Origin: Costus lasius
Taxonomy: Eukaryota; Streptophyta; Magnoliopsida; Zingiberales; Costaceae
Length of the DNA: 64,000 nt
Direction of reading: 5' to 3'
NCBI GenBank assembly: GCA_027563935.2
Contig: CM050454.1
Span: 73,366,596-73,430,595, forward strand
Shown here one piece after another: positions 33,821 through 44,859 of the stretch. The notes under the pieces were generated by a model that did not search any database, had not been told where the DNA came from, and saw only the letters and a program-made list of their open reading frames with translations. The translations under genes and the position numbers were made by a program. Position 1 is the first letter of the stretch; every line of letters begins with the position of its first letter.

Positions 33821-35745
33821 TGATGACACCGAAATTTATAGTAAATTTTGCGTCATTTCATATATCTTTTTGTGTCAAAATCATGAACCTTTGCTTATTT
33901 TTATGCCTTTTTTATCAAATACTGCGGAATCTACACTCTTTTTGGTTTTTGATTATTTTCAGGCAAAAAGGCACGATTTTCAGGCGGTTTCAAGCAATCT
34001 AGATGCATGAATGAATTCCCACTATCAAGAGGAGATAACATGTCAAATTTCATGAAGATTGGAGCTTCAGACCAAATTACAGCAGGTTCGTAATATATAT
34101 TACGATACCGTATTTTCACCAACTGCTGTAATATCAGAGCATTGCCGTAATTTGGGAATTTTTCATCCAGAAAGATTTTTAGAAATTACAGCACTAGCGT
34201 AAAGATTTTTATGGGCCGTAATTTGGAGAGCTTTCCGACCAGAAACTTTGACTGAAAATACGGCACTGCCGTAAGACTTTTTACGGCCCGTAATTTGGAT
34301 TGATTTTCCACCCGAGAGATTTGGGGAAAATACGGCACTGCCATAAGGTATTTCATGGTACCGTAATTCCAGACAGATTTCCACCCGAGAACTCGACTGA
34401 AATTATGGCAGTGCCATAACCAAAAACACGGTCATAATTATAACGCGGAGGCGCGATTTTCACAGTCAAATTTGAGTCCGATTTTTGCGGGATCGATTGT
34501 GGATGATCGAGGCAATGAAATTCAAAGTGGTAAGAAGCAAAAAAGGAGCTTTCGAGGAGACGAGGAGGGAGACACCAAAAGCCCTAATTTTCATCCACTG
34601 ACAAAGGAGAAATCGAGTTTCACGCCACCACCTTAGGGTTCACCGCCGGGAAGCGTACAGCGCATCGCCGGCCGTGAAATTTGAGGGGAAGCTTCACCTG
34701 GAGGAGGAGAACATATCCCAGAAGTTTCAGAGTGAAAGGATCTCGATCGGAGGAGAAATCAAGAAGAAACTCGGCGCCGACACTGTTCACGCGAGGAAAT
34801 TAGGTGTATTTTCCATTACAGCCGTGTGGTTATTCGTTCTTCCCTTTCTTTCTGATTTCTTATCGCTAGAAACTATGGTTTATTGTAATCTTTTCTCCAT
34901 GCTAGCTTAAACCTTTTGTGGGACATGGGGGAGTAATTCCCTTTGATTTCTTAATGACTAGATAAACTTTTCATTACTTCATCAAGTATAATTTTGGCAT
35001 AATAATTCTACGTATGTGATAATTGCTCTTTGATCCTTTATAGATTTATGTTATTAATCATGTTTTAGAGTTTTCACAATAAGAACCGAAAGGTGACTTG
35101 CTTAAGAACTTGGAACCCTAGAATTGCAGGATAGAAACTTACTGTAATAAATTAGGTTAGTTCTTGTTTCTTGATTTTAGAAGAATAATTGCCATGTTTA
35201 ATAATATGAATCTAGGATTGAGTCAATTTATCAAACGTGAAGATCTTGTGCGAAAGTAAGGATCGGAACGTTAGAGAACCTTAAGTAGAACTTATGTTGA
35301 GACTTGGATGCACGAAAGTGATCCTTGAGATTCCACTCGAGATTATCCACTTAGAATTCGGATGCACGAAAGTGATTCTTGAGTTCTTTGATAGATGATT
35401 TACTTATTTTCAGCTTGGGATAGATCTTGCGCGAAAGCGAGGATCGGTCCCTGCATGATTATCTGCACGAAAGTGAGATAAACCTTTTATGAAGTAAATT
35501 GTATCTTTATCATAATAAAATTAAACTGACGAATTTCTATTCATATCTAGTCATAGAAATCAAAGTGGAAAAACCCTAGTCCCAGTTTCTCTCTCTGGTA
35601 TTTTTGTTAGCTTTCGATAATTCACTTGCATAGTTTCGACTGCCTAGATAGTAAGAAATAGATTATTCGGTACTTGACAAACAAGGTCTCTATGGGATCG
35701 ACATTATATATTACTTCGAGTATCTGTGCACTTGCGGACACAACA
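33821..35745 (+). repeat. Athila-P 3' LTR (about 1925 bp)
   Basis: Starts TGATGACACCG and ends CTTGCGGACACAACA. It is homologous in inverted orientation to the Athila-M LTRs. 34090-34440 contains an array of palindromic TTACGGC/GCCGTAA words. 35240-35475 repeats the word GCACGAAAGTGA several times. A 78-codon frame at 34674 is not conserved as a protein. Confidence 0.75.
34090..34440. repeat. Palindromic TTACGGC...GCCGTAA array in the Athila-P LTR
   Basis: About five units spaced 65-75 bp apart, each with words such as TACGGCACTGCCGTAA and ACGGCCCGTAATTTGG. Similar arrays are found at 36165-36475, 38590-39165 and 43325-43645. Confidence 0.75.
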
Positions 35746-35815
35746 ATTCCTCTAATTGCCTCCCACTTCTAGTGATGATAGCATTACAGTGCTCCCTAGG
35801 GTTTAATTCAGGTTG
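35746..35815 (-). pseudogene. Orphan fragment of Athila gag
   Basis: 70 bp matching about 40485-40550 (the word CCACTTCTAG..GTGATAGCATTAC and onward). In Athila-M this region encodes the EHCNAITTRSGK segment of gag. It lies between the Athila-P LTR end and a partial Athila-M LTR, out of place in either element, so it marks a rearrangement. Confidence 0.65.
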
Positions 35816-36718
35816 TATTTGATTTTCTTTGTTGATTTCTCTTCCAATCGATCTCCTTTTGATCTAAAACTTCTGGGGTATCTTCTCCTCCTCTATGCGT
35901 AGCTTTCCTTTAAATTTCACGGCTGGAGATGCGATGTATGCTTCCCGGTGGCAAAACCTAGGGCAGCGGTGGAAAACTCAATTTCTCTCTGGAAAGTGGA
36001 TGAAAATTAGGGCTTTTTGGCTCCCTCTCTTCTCCTCTGTCTAAACTCTTTTTTTTGCTTCTTACGGATCTTCAATTTATGGCCTGGATCGTTCGCAATC
36101 GATCGCGTAAAAATTGGGCTTCAAATAGTCCGGAAGAATCGCGTGCCAGGAATAGAATTACGGCCATAACAATCATTACGGCAGTGCCATAATATCTTCA
36201 AAAGCTCTCGGTATAGAGATCGTCTAATATTACGGTACTGTGAAATCCATTATGGTAGTGCCGTATTTTCCTTCGTAGATTTCTTGACAGAAATTACGGC
36301 CCGTAAAATTGGTTACAGTGGTGCCGTAATTCTTGCGAAACTTTCTGTTCAAAATCGTCCCAAAATACAGCAGCATTCAGAGATTACGGCAGTACCATGG
36401 TTTGTTCTGTAGGTGCAGTGAAACCACGGTACCGTAATTTTGATTACGGTAGTGCCGTAATTTGGTTTGAAGCTCCAATCTTCATGAAATTTGACATGTA
36501 ATCTTCTCTTGATGGTGGGAATTCATTCATGCATCTGGAATTGCTTGCAAACGCTTGAAAATTGTGCCTTTTTACCTGAAAATAATCAAAAACTAAAAAG
36601 AGTGTAGATTCCGTAGCATTTGATAAAAAAAAGCATAAAAATAAGCAAAGTAGTATGAATATGACGCAAAAAGATCTATGAAATGACACAAAATTTACTA
36701 TAAATTTTGGTGTCATTA
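35816..36718 (-). repeat. Athila-M 3' LTR, partial
   Basis: Matches the 5' LTR from its start edge (TAATGACACC here, TGATGACACG at 43897) through the palindromic array to the GTTGATTTCTC block. The distal half of the LTR is absent, and an orphan gag fragment follows instead. Confidence 0.75.
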
Positions 36719-36719
36719 G

Positions 36720-38012
36720 TCATAGAGGAAATTTTTTCATCTCCTCCATGTAGCTGCCTAGCTCTTCGACATCCTGGTGAATATGATCCATGGAGTCAGT
36801 CATCTTCCCCATGCGATCAAGCATCCTCTCCATGAGACGACCCTGACAGTACATCTCAGCAGAGAGGGCTTGAAACCCTGGGTCATGGGCACTGGGCCAT
36901 CCTCCACTAGGTCTGTGAGAAGAACCTCCAGCATGATGGGAAGAATCTGCAGCATGGTGGGAAGGTGAGTTCATACCCATATCGAATGGGTCGTCTCTTC
37001 CACCCCAAGTGGGTGGTGGTGGTGCAGAGTCCAAGGGTGGTGTGAAGGCAGCCTCGGCATCACTCAGAGAAAGCTTCCAATTGGCTTGATCTCTGACATT
37101 AGTTTTCTCAGTGTGAGGCAAGGGCAAAGTTGGTGCTCCTGGTCCAAGAACTAAACAAAATGTATCCCCCTCTCTAACAATCATCTTCATAGCTATGCAA
37201 GATTCAATGTCCAATCTTGCATTTCGTTTAGCCACCTCAACTCCATAGGGTTCAACATTCAAATGAAGGGCTATAGGAGTGATCAAACCTCCTATCACAA
37301 TCACCCCCTTCTTTGCCCTAGCAACCTTATCCATGTGCTTGACTAGAAAGAAAGCCACATCAACTGGAAACCCATGTAACATCCCCCACAAGAAGTATAA
37401 CTCAGATTGACGGACCATGCCGTCACTATCCCCTCGCCCAAAAACTATGTGAGCCAACACTCTATGAACATATTTAATACATGGATTGGAAATCTTCGAG
37501 GCACGGGCTAAAACTGCAGAAAAATGGGTTTCACTACTGATTTGGTTCCAGAAAATATTTTCTATGAAACCCACTAGCACTTAGGTGTATCCCCCTGATG
37601 ATAAGTGAAAAATAGTCCAGATGTCTCCCAAAGTAAGCTTCCTTTCAATGTTAGCTAATCTCAAAGTAATTTCCCCATTAGCATGTCTGTTAGTGAACTC
37701 TTCAAGCTCCATATCCATGCTGCCCAAGAATTCCAAAACTAAAAGAAGATATGTGGCCGGTGTCATTTGAAAGAATTTCTTGGTCCTTATCTGATCGAAC
37801 ATCCAGAACACATCTTGATATAGCCCTAGTGCCTCTAATGTGCGTCGATCTGCATACTTAGTGTTGACAACTCTCCTGGCTACCAAATGGTTGTATCTGG
37901 CTTCTTGGATTTCATCCCTAAAAATGATACCATAGGGATTTAGGGGAGTTGAGGATTCAACTAGTGCCTTTCCCTTCTTCTTTGAGATTACTAATTTGAC
38001 TCTGGGTGCCAT
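36720..38012 (-). pseudogene. Athila-M 3' ORF (ATHILA ORF-1/env-position protein), one stop
   Basis: One frame starts MAPRVKLVISKKKGKALVESS at 38012 and runs 143 codons to TAA at 37581-37583. It then continues in the same frame for 286 codons, ending at 36720, one base before the LTR. Residues about 30-260 follow the pattern of the Athila ORF-1 family of unknown function (RDEIQEARYNHLVARRV ... MTPATYLLLVLEFLGSM ... SELYFLWGMLHGFPVDVAFFLVKHM). The tail is proline-, histidine- and serine-rich with a final coiled-coil-like segment (MERMLDRMGKMTDSMDHIHQ). I see no convincing signal peptide or membrane span. It sits where Athila elements carry their extra ORF. Having one stop in about 430 codons, it is better kept than gag. 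Confidence 0.65.
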
Positions 38013-39316
38013 CTGATGAATCTAATTTCCACTTGTGTTGAAATAGGCTGCAAACTGAAATTTGTACACAATACCTCAAACAAAAATCCAGTTCTAATTG
38101 AAATCACACTTTCAGTTTCCTTAGGAATGAACATAATTACTTAACAAGCATCATAAAAACAAGAGTCAGTTAAACCCAAGCTTAGACCCAAAAATTTGAC
38201 TAGAAAAGGATGAGGGCGTAATAGTAAACTGAAGAACACAACCAATTGAGCTCGTTTGAGGTTCAAAATCACTCCAAAATCAGTCAAAATTTTCTAGAAA
38301 TGAATTAGGAAGAGTTGCCTGTCATCCAAGGAGCAAATGAGAGCAAATATTTTGAAAATCAACCAAGAATCGGAAGGAAACAAGGAAAGGGGCGGAAATC
38401 TCGCAAACACTCACCATAGTGAAGAAATCAAGCAAGAAAATACCACATCGGCGGCTGGAGTTGGACGAGAAGGGTCGCCGGCGAGCTCTGAAGGCAATGG
38501 AAGGTCGGAAGCTCGAGGTCGGCGCAAGAGAATGAGGGAAAACCCTAAAACACGGTACAGAAACCCTAAAAATGGCAAGTAAATCGTGTAGGGCCGATAG
38601 AATTACGGCCGTAATTTTGATTACGGCAGTACCATAATGTGGTCAGTTCGAAAAACACGGGCCGTGACATCTATACGACCATGCCGTAAAACATCCAAAA
38701 CTCTCGGGTCAAAAAACTGCTTGAATTACGGTACCATATAAATAATTACGGTACCGCCGTAAAACGCTCAAAACTCTCGGGTCAAAAATCGGCAAAGATT
38801 ATGGTACCCTAAAACTTATTATGGTACTGCCGTAATGTTCACAAATTTTGAACAGACTCTCGGCAAAGGAAACGCTCAAAAATACGGCACCATGAAATCG
38901 GTTATGGTAGTATCGTAAAATCGAAAAGATATAGATATAGATATATATATATATATATAACGAAAATCAACACAAAATATGGCACGTGAAAAGTATTATG
39001 GTAGTGCCGTAAAATCGATAAAACTCTTGGGAAAATTTCCAAGTGAAAATATGACACGTATGATACTTACGGCCCTGCCGTAATGGCCTCAAAACTTTCT
39101 GGTCGAAAACGGACCGAAATTGCAACCCATAATTTTCATTATGATAGTGCTGTAATTTACACCAAAACTCGATTTTACCTGCAAAAAGAGAAAAAAAATT
39201 AACTCTAAAAATAAACTAAAATAAAAGAAACTAAGCTAAGTAAGAGTGCATGGGTTGCCTCCCAAGAAGCGCTAATTTAAAGGTCATTAGCTTGACCGTT
39301 CTGCACTCGGATTTGA
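38013..39316 (-). other. Athila-M spacer with palindromic array and TA microsatellite
   Basis: No coding region is supported. 38590-39165 is a further array of TTACGG...CCGTAA words, like those in the LTRs, but here it is internal. A TA-rich simple repeat lies at about 38925-38960. A short plus-strand frame at 38337 overlaps GC-rich text similar to the LTR and is not a gene. The word TTAGCGCTTCTTGGGAGGCA at 39255-39275 (minus strand) marks the end of the pol region. Confidence 0.6.
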
Positions 39317-39796
39317 TCATGGTGCTGCCTTCAGTCGCCATTCTGATTTCTCTTTGTTTTGTTCACCGCCTCTGACAACATAACGCTCATTCAAGAAATA
39401 GTGTCCAACTTTACCGAAGAACCTTTTTCCTTTCTTAAGCAATTTTGATTTTCCTTTTCTTCTTTGTCTCTTCTTCTTTCTCTTTTCAGTTTTTGAATCA
39501 GCATTCTCCTGAAATCCTCTACTCACACACTCAGAAAAAGTATTAGTCTCAATATTAGAGGGCTCATCAAATAAATTATGCATATCACTAATAACATCAT
39601 CTATTACATCAATACTACAACATGATCCTGAATATGATGCTTTTTTCAATGAATCTGTTAAATCAAACTCAATTATATTTTCACAAATATCAAACGTGAG
39701 TTTTTCTTTCCTAACATCAATGACTACTTCGGCTATGGCCAAAAATGGTCTACGAAGAATAATTGGGTTTTTAGAACTTTCCTCCATTTCTAACAC
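39317..39796 (-). pseudogene. Athila-M post-protease remnant joined to pol tail
   Basis: Continues from the protease: ILRRPFLAIAEVVIDVRKEKLTFDI is the second half of an Athila retropepsin. An acidic segment and a highly basic stretch (KTEKRKKKRQRRKGKSKLLKKGKRF) follow. It then passes to a short end resembling the very last pol residues. No RT motif is present. The basic stretch could act in nuclear entry or RNA binding, but that is a guess. Confidence 0.65.
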
Positions 39797-39844
39797 TATA
39801 AAATTTGCTGGTATGAAATACTTACCTATTGGAACTGGAACATT

Positions 39845-40057
39845 TTATAAAATACCAACTGGATACTTTACCGATGCATCAATGAGCCGCAAAGATATTG
39901 AAGTTGGTTTAAGCTCTCCCATGTCCAATTTCCTGCAAATAGATAAAGGCATTAGGCTTACACTAACACCAAGATCACATAAGGCTCGGTCAAAAACCAC
40001 ACTCCCAATTGAACAAGGTATAGAGAAACTACCTGGATCCTTCAATTTTGGTGGCAA
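39845..40057 (-). pseudogene. Athila-M aspartic protease, N-terminal half
   Basis: FDRALCDLGVSVSLMPLSICRKLDMGELKPTSISL is the active-site region of an Athila/Tat retropepsin, with D-L-G at the catalytic loop as in this clade. It matures the gag-pol polyprotein. A frame break separates it from the downstream half at 39796. Confidence 0.75.
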
Positions 40058-40063
40058 TTTGTT

Positions 40064-41902
40064 CTAGATAATAGCACTATATTCTTCAGTTAAAGCCACA
40101 GTACCATAGTCTTCTATCTTTCTTTTATTTGATAAAATTTCTTTCAAAAATTTAGCATATGAGGGTATTTGATATAAAGCTTCAGTGAATGGAATATTAA
40201 TATAAAGATTTTTTAAGATATCAAGAAATTTTCCAAATTGCTTATCTAATTTTGCTTGCACTAGTCTCTGGGGAAAGGGTATAGGTGGCCTATATGGTGC
40301 AAGTGAAATAGGTCTAGAAACATCAATCTGACATGGCTCATCACCTTTAGGTTCATCACCCTTATAAGGTGGCGAACTAGCATGGGACTGCACATGAGCA
40401 GGTTGTGTTTCCAAGCCCAGTTCACTGCTATGTTCTATGTTGGGCTCTTCCTCCTTATCATCTAATCTACCCCTTGGTTCATCCAATTGTTTTCCACTTC
40501 TAGTTGTGATAGCATTACAATGCTCACTAGGGTTTGGTTCAGGTTTAGCAAGCAATTTCCCTAGGGTCTATAAGAAGTGCTAGCCTGTTGTGCTATTTGG
40601 TTCTCTAGAATTTTATTGTGAGCAGCCAAAGGTCCTACTTGAGAAGCAAGTTGGCTAACCAATCCTTTAAGATCTTCAATTTCCTTGTTTTGATTTATCA
40701 TGAATTAATTTTGACTAGCCATAAACTTTTCAAGCATGGACTCAACACTAGAATTTTGGGGCTGGTTTTGATTTTGACTCTGTCTCTGTTGATATCCTCT
40801 ATTCTCAGTTTGTCCCCCTACATTATTGTTACTTTTCCAAGATAAATTGGGGTGGTTCCTCCATCCAGGGTTATATGTAATAGAGTAGGGGGTCATTATT
40901 TCTACTTTGATTATATCCCCCTAAAGCATTAACTTGTTCAGTACCCTGATTAGCAATGACTTTACACTCTTTAGAATAATGACCACTATTACCACAAATA
41001 TCATACACAACAGAAGATGAAAATACAGTAGTTTGCATTTGAAAAGAATCAAATCTGTTGCACAAAGAATCTACCTTTTCAGCCAAGGTGCGCCAGTTAT
41101 CACTTTCATTCTTACAATAAGGAGGTCGATACATCACTCCTCTCTCTGTAGTCCACTGGTTTTGATTCAAAGCCATCTCCTCCAGCAACTTGAAAGCATC
41201 TTCAATGGTTCTACTCATGAGGGCTCCTCCTACAGTAGCATCAACAGTTAGTCAGGTATTATAAAGTAAACCATTGTAAAAAGTATGTATTAAAACTCAA
41301 TTTTCAAGGCCATGGTGAGGACACTTCCGTTGTAAATCATTAAAACGCTCACATGCCTCGCTAAAGGACTTGCCATCCCGCTGTGCAAAGCTTGTAATCT
41401 AGTTTCTTAACTGGATGGTCTTGCTAGGTGGAAAGTACTTCATCAAGAAAGCATTTGATAGTTGTTCCCATGTGGTGAAGATATCGGTAGGTTGAGATTG
41501 AAGCCAAGAACGCGCTTGGTCCCTAAGAGAAAAAGGAAACAATCTCAGTTTCGATGCATCATTAGAAACACCATTAATCTTAATTGTATCACATAATTCA
41601 AGAAATAAGGCAAGATGTTGATTAGGATCTTCAAGTGGAGATCCTCCAAACTGATTCTACTGGATCATAGATAAGAAAGTAGGCTTGATCTCAAAATTGT
41701 TTGCCTCAATAACAAGTCTAGCGATGCTAGAGTGTATCTCCTATGGATTAGGGGCTGCATAGTCCCTAAGTGATCTTCTGTCTACCATGACTACTTCTTA
41801 TTCCTGTCTTCCTTCAAATCTAAGTTTCCTGCGCAGTCTAAGAGTTTTGTTAATCTCAAGGTCTAGAGGAACTAAGGGTCCTGATCTAAGATTCCTAGGC
41901 AT
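40064..41902 (-). pseudogene. Athila-M gag
   Basis: Begins MPRNLRSGPLVPLDLE near 41902. It contains the retrotransposon gag core in 41800-41250 (IEANNFEIKPTFL, ALFLELCDTIKINGVS, LRDQARSWLQSQP, EACERFNDLQRKCPHHG), then SRTIEDAFKLLEEMA. A zinc knuckle reads YDICGNSGHYSKEC, so its first cysteine is lost. An asparagine/glutamine-rich stretch and a proline-rich end (EHCNAITTRSGK ... RPPIPFPQRL) follow. Several in-frame stops occur (for example near 41660, 41400 and 41290). It is the structural protein gene of a dead element. Confidence 0.75.
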
Positions 41903-42019
41903 GCACAAGTAGATAAATCAAATAACTCAAAATAAGCAGAAAAGAATAGAAAACAAAAAATAAAACCTAGTCTAGCAATACTTTCAATATCTTCAATATT
42001 GACAAAAACCAAGGTCCTC

Positions 42020-42036
42020 GGCAACGGCACCAAAAA
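42020..42036 (-). other. Athila-M primer binding site
   Basis: On the minus strand TTTTTGGTGCCGTTGCC follows the LTR end ACACAACA after 2 bases. This is the PBS class used by Athila/Tat elements. Confidence 0.8.
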
Positions 42037-42038
42037 CT

Positions 42039-43897
42039 TGTTGTGTCCGCAAGTGCACGGATACTCGAAGTAAATAATTAAGATATCGAACCACAGTGAC
42101 CTCGTTTGTCAAGTACCGAATAATCGATTTCTCACTAGCTAGGCAATTAAAAATGATGAAAGCAAACTATCAGAAACTACACGAAAAAGTCAGAGAGAAA
42201 AACTGGGACTAGGGTTTCATCCACCTTAATTTCTATGACTAGATCCAAATAAGTGCTCGCCAGTTTAATTTTATTATTGATAAAGATAAAATTTACTTTA
42301 TGAAGAAATCATCCCACTTTCGCGCAGATAATTTACAAAGAACCAATCTTCACTTTCGCATAGGATTTATTCAATGTTAAATAAAAGTAAATCATTGACA
42401 AAGAACTCAAAGATCACTTTCGTGCATCCAAATTCTAAGTCAATCATCTCAAGTGAAAACTAAATACTTTCATACTTTAATTTTCACATGTTCTACTTAA
42501 GGTTCTCCAATGATCCGATACTTAATTTCTTACAATATCATCATGTTTATTTCAATAACTCAATCCTAGGTCAGGTTATCAACATGGCAATAAACTTCTA
42601 AAATCTAAAAATAAGAACAAACCAAATTTCTTACGATAAGTTCATAAATCTCAATTTTATGGTTCCAAGTTTTCGCAAATCAATTTTCAGTCCATATCAC
42701 AAAAACTCTAAATCATGCGGATAATATGAAACTAGAAAGAATTAAAGGCAATCATCACATAAGTAGAATTATTATAGTAAAATTATCCTAACGAAATAAA
42801 ATCATCTAGTCATTAAGAAGTTAAGGGGATTACACCCCCATGTCCCAAAAAGAGTTTAAGTTAGCATAGTTGAAGAAATACAATAAACTATAGTTTCAAA
42901 GGGTCAGAAATCAAAGAGAAAGAGAAAATATACTAACAGTACGGCTGTAATGAAAATTACAGTCATAATTTCGTGTGATGAACAGTAGAGGCAATGCCTC
43001 TTTTGTTGATTTCTCCTCCAATTGATCTCCTTTCGCTCTGAAACTTCCGGGGTATGTTCTCCTCCTCTAGGCGCAGCTTCTCTTCAAATTTCACAGCCGA
43101 AGATTCACTGTACGCTTCTCGGCAATGAAACCTAGGGTGACGGTGAAGATTGTGGTTTCTCTCTCGAACGTTTATCAAAATTGGGGCTTTTAATGTGTGT
43201 CTCCTCTTTTCGATATGACGAGTCTTTTCCTTTTTATAGATCTCCAATTGATGGTCTAGATCGTCCGCAATCACCCGCGCAAGAATCGGGCTTCAATAAG
43301 TCCGGGAAAATCAGCCGTCCAGGTTATAATTACGGTCGTGTAATTGGTTACGACAGTGCCGTAATAACCGCAGAGTTCTTCTGTATAGAAATCGACCAAA
43401 ATTATAGCCCGTAATATGCATTACGGCAGTGCCGTAATTTCTGCAAATCTTTCGGGTTAAAAATCTCTCGAAATTATGGTCTGTAATATTGTTTAAGGCC
43501 ATGCCGTAATATCTGCAAATCTTTTTGTACGAAATTCACCCCAAATTACAGTAGTGCTCTGAAATTACGGTAGTGCCGTGGTTTGTTCTGTAGGTTCAGT
43601 GAAACCACGGTACCATAATATTAATTACGGCCCTGCCGTAATTTGGTTTATGGCTTCAATCTTCGTGAAAATTGACATGTAATCTTCTCTTGATGATGGG
43701 GATTCATCTATGCATCTGAATTTGCTTGAAAATGCCTTAAAATAGTGCCTTTTTACTTGACAATGATCAAAAACTAGAAAAGGTATAGATTCCATAATAT
43801 TTGATAAATAAGGCATAAAAATAAGCAAAAGAGCATGAATATGACATAAAAAGATCTATTAAATGACACAAAATATACTATGAATTTTCGTGTCATC
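42039..43897 (-). repeat. Athila-M 5' LTR (1859 bp)
   Basis: On the minus strand it begins TGATGACACG at 43897 and ends GCGGACACAACA at 42039. It carries the palindromic array at 43325-43645 and the GCAC/GCGC-GAAAGTG words around 42320-42430. The next base to the right (43898) belongs to Copia-3 integrase. Confidence 0.85.
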
Positions 43898-44769
43898 AAG
43901 AACTTATGATAGCTTATTAGCCTTATGCGAATCAATACTGCAACATATAAGATTGCATGTCCCCAAGTAGAATTTGAAAGCTTTAATCTCATAAGCAATG
44001 GTCTTGCAATCAATTATAAGCACTTAATGAATGATTCTGCAAGTCCATTTTGTGTATGAACATGTGCTACAGGATGTTCAATATCAATTCTAATAGACAT
44101 ACAATATTCATTAAAAGCTTGAGATGTAAATTCACCAGTATTATCAAGGCATATTTTATTAATTGGATAATCAGGAATATGAGCTTTTAGTTAAATTATT
44201 TTTGCAAGCAATCTCGTAAATGCCTGGTAAAACGATAGAATATCTAAATGGTTCACATAGTGGGTGTATTGGTCCACAAATATCACCTTATATACGTTCT
44301 AAAAATGCAAGAGATTCAGATTCAGTCCTAACTTTGACTGGTGATGTTCAAATTATTAACTTTCCTTGAGAACAAGTAGCACATGAGAAATTATTGGATT
44401 GAAGAATCTCCTGGCTCTTCAATAGGTGTCCACATGAATTTTTAATTATTTTTTATATCATAATAGATCCGGGATGACCAACCAATCATGCTAAATAATG
44501 AATTTGTTATGATCTACAATAGATATGGTCTACAATATTATGTATTTTAATTATTTTTAATATAAGTGTAGTACAATCTGAAGGAAAAAATACAGGTAAT
44601 TTTTTGAATATATATTTTTTATCTGATATAAATGTCGTGATATAAAGTAATTCAATATTCTCTTCATTTATTGTTTCGATATGACATCCATTTCGGTAGA
44701 TATCTTTAAAGCTTAATAAATTTCTTTGAGACTTTGTAGAATAAAATGAATGCATTATCAATGTGTAAT
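43898..44769 (-). pseudogene. Copia-3 GAG-pre-integrase and integrase remnants
   Basis: 44507-44761 reads SFYSTKSQRNLLSFKDIYRNGCHIET, the segment before the integrase finger. Downstream, broken pieces such as CYLFSRKVN and, at 44013-43898, ARPLLMRLKLSNSTWGHAIL mark the zinc finger and the integrase core end. Many stops occur. The sequence stops abruptly at 43898, where the Athila-M LTR begins. Confidence 0.7.
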
Positions 44770-44786
44770 TGTTGGGAGCAACCCAG

Positions 44787-44859
44787 GCTCTGATACCACC
44801 AAAGTGGTATCACCTCAGCTCTGATACCACTTATTGGTATCACATTAGCTCTGATACCA
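44787..44859 (-). repeat. Three tandem primer-binding-site words
   Basis: TGGTATCAGAGC on the minus strand at 44798-44787, 44829-44818 and 44859-44848. The intervening text includes its own complement (TGATACCACT), so the middle unit AGTGGTATCA...TGATACCACT is a perfect 10-bp hairpin. Confidence 0.85.

Larger units (their letters stand above)
30826..35745 (+). mobile_element. Athila-P: 3' half of an Athila-type Ty3/Gypsy element
   Basis: What remains is the end of RT/RNase H, integrase, the pol C-terminus, a spacer and a complete-looking LTR (33821-35745). The 5' half is missing because Gypsy-B sits at its left edge and Gypsy-B's own left side is deleted. The LTR is related to that of Athila-M on the opposite strand. 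Multiple stops and frameshifts mark it as dead. Confidence 0.8.
35816..43897 (-). mobile_element. Athila-M: non-autonomous Athila-type element lacking RT, RNase H and integrase
   Basis: On the minus strand: 5' LTR (43897-42039), PBS of the Athila/Tat type, gag (41902-40064), protease (40057-39845), a short post-protease remnant (39796-39317), spacer, a separate 3' ORF (38012-36720) and a partial 3' LTR (36718-35816). About 3 kb of pol is missing: the frame passes from just after the protease to the last pol residues. It interrupts Copia-3 at 43898. Its far side is truncated. Confidence 0.8.

Noticed and set aside
34090..34440. Regularly spaced palindromic repeats as a CRISPR array
   Set aside because: The context is a plant LTR, repeats and spacers both diverge, no cas genes are present, and the same arrays sit in several LTRs.
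34674..34910. 78-codon plus-strand frame in the Athila-P LTR
   Set aside because: The homologous LTR on the minus strand (about 43270-42963) does not keep the same protein, so it is an incidental frame.
36720..38012. Host gene interpretation of the 143- and 286-codon minus-strand frames
   Set aside because: They are in one frame, lie between pol remnants and an LTR of the same strand, and resemble the Athila extra ORF.
44787..44859. tRNA gene fragments, because of tRNA-Met-complementary words
   Set aside because: The words are complementary to the tRNA 3' end and sit next to an LTR end, as primer binding sites do. No cloverleaf can be formed.
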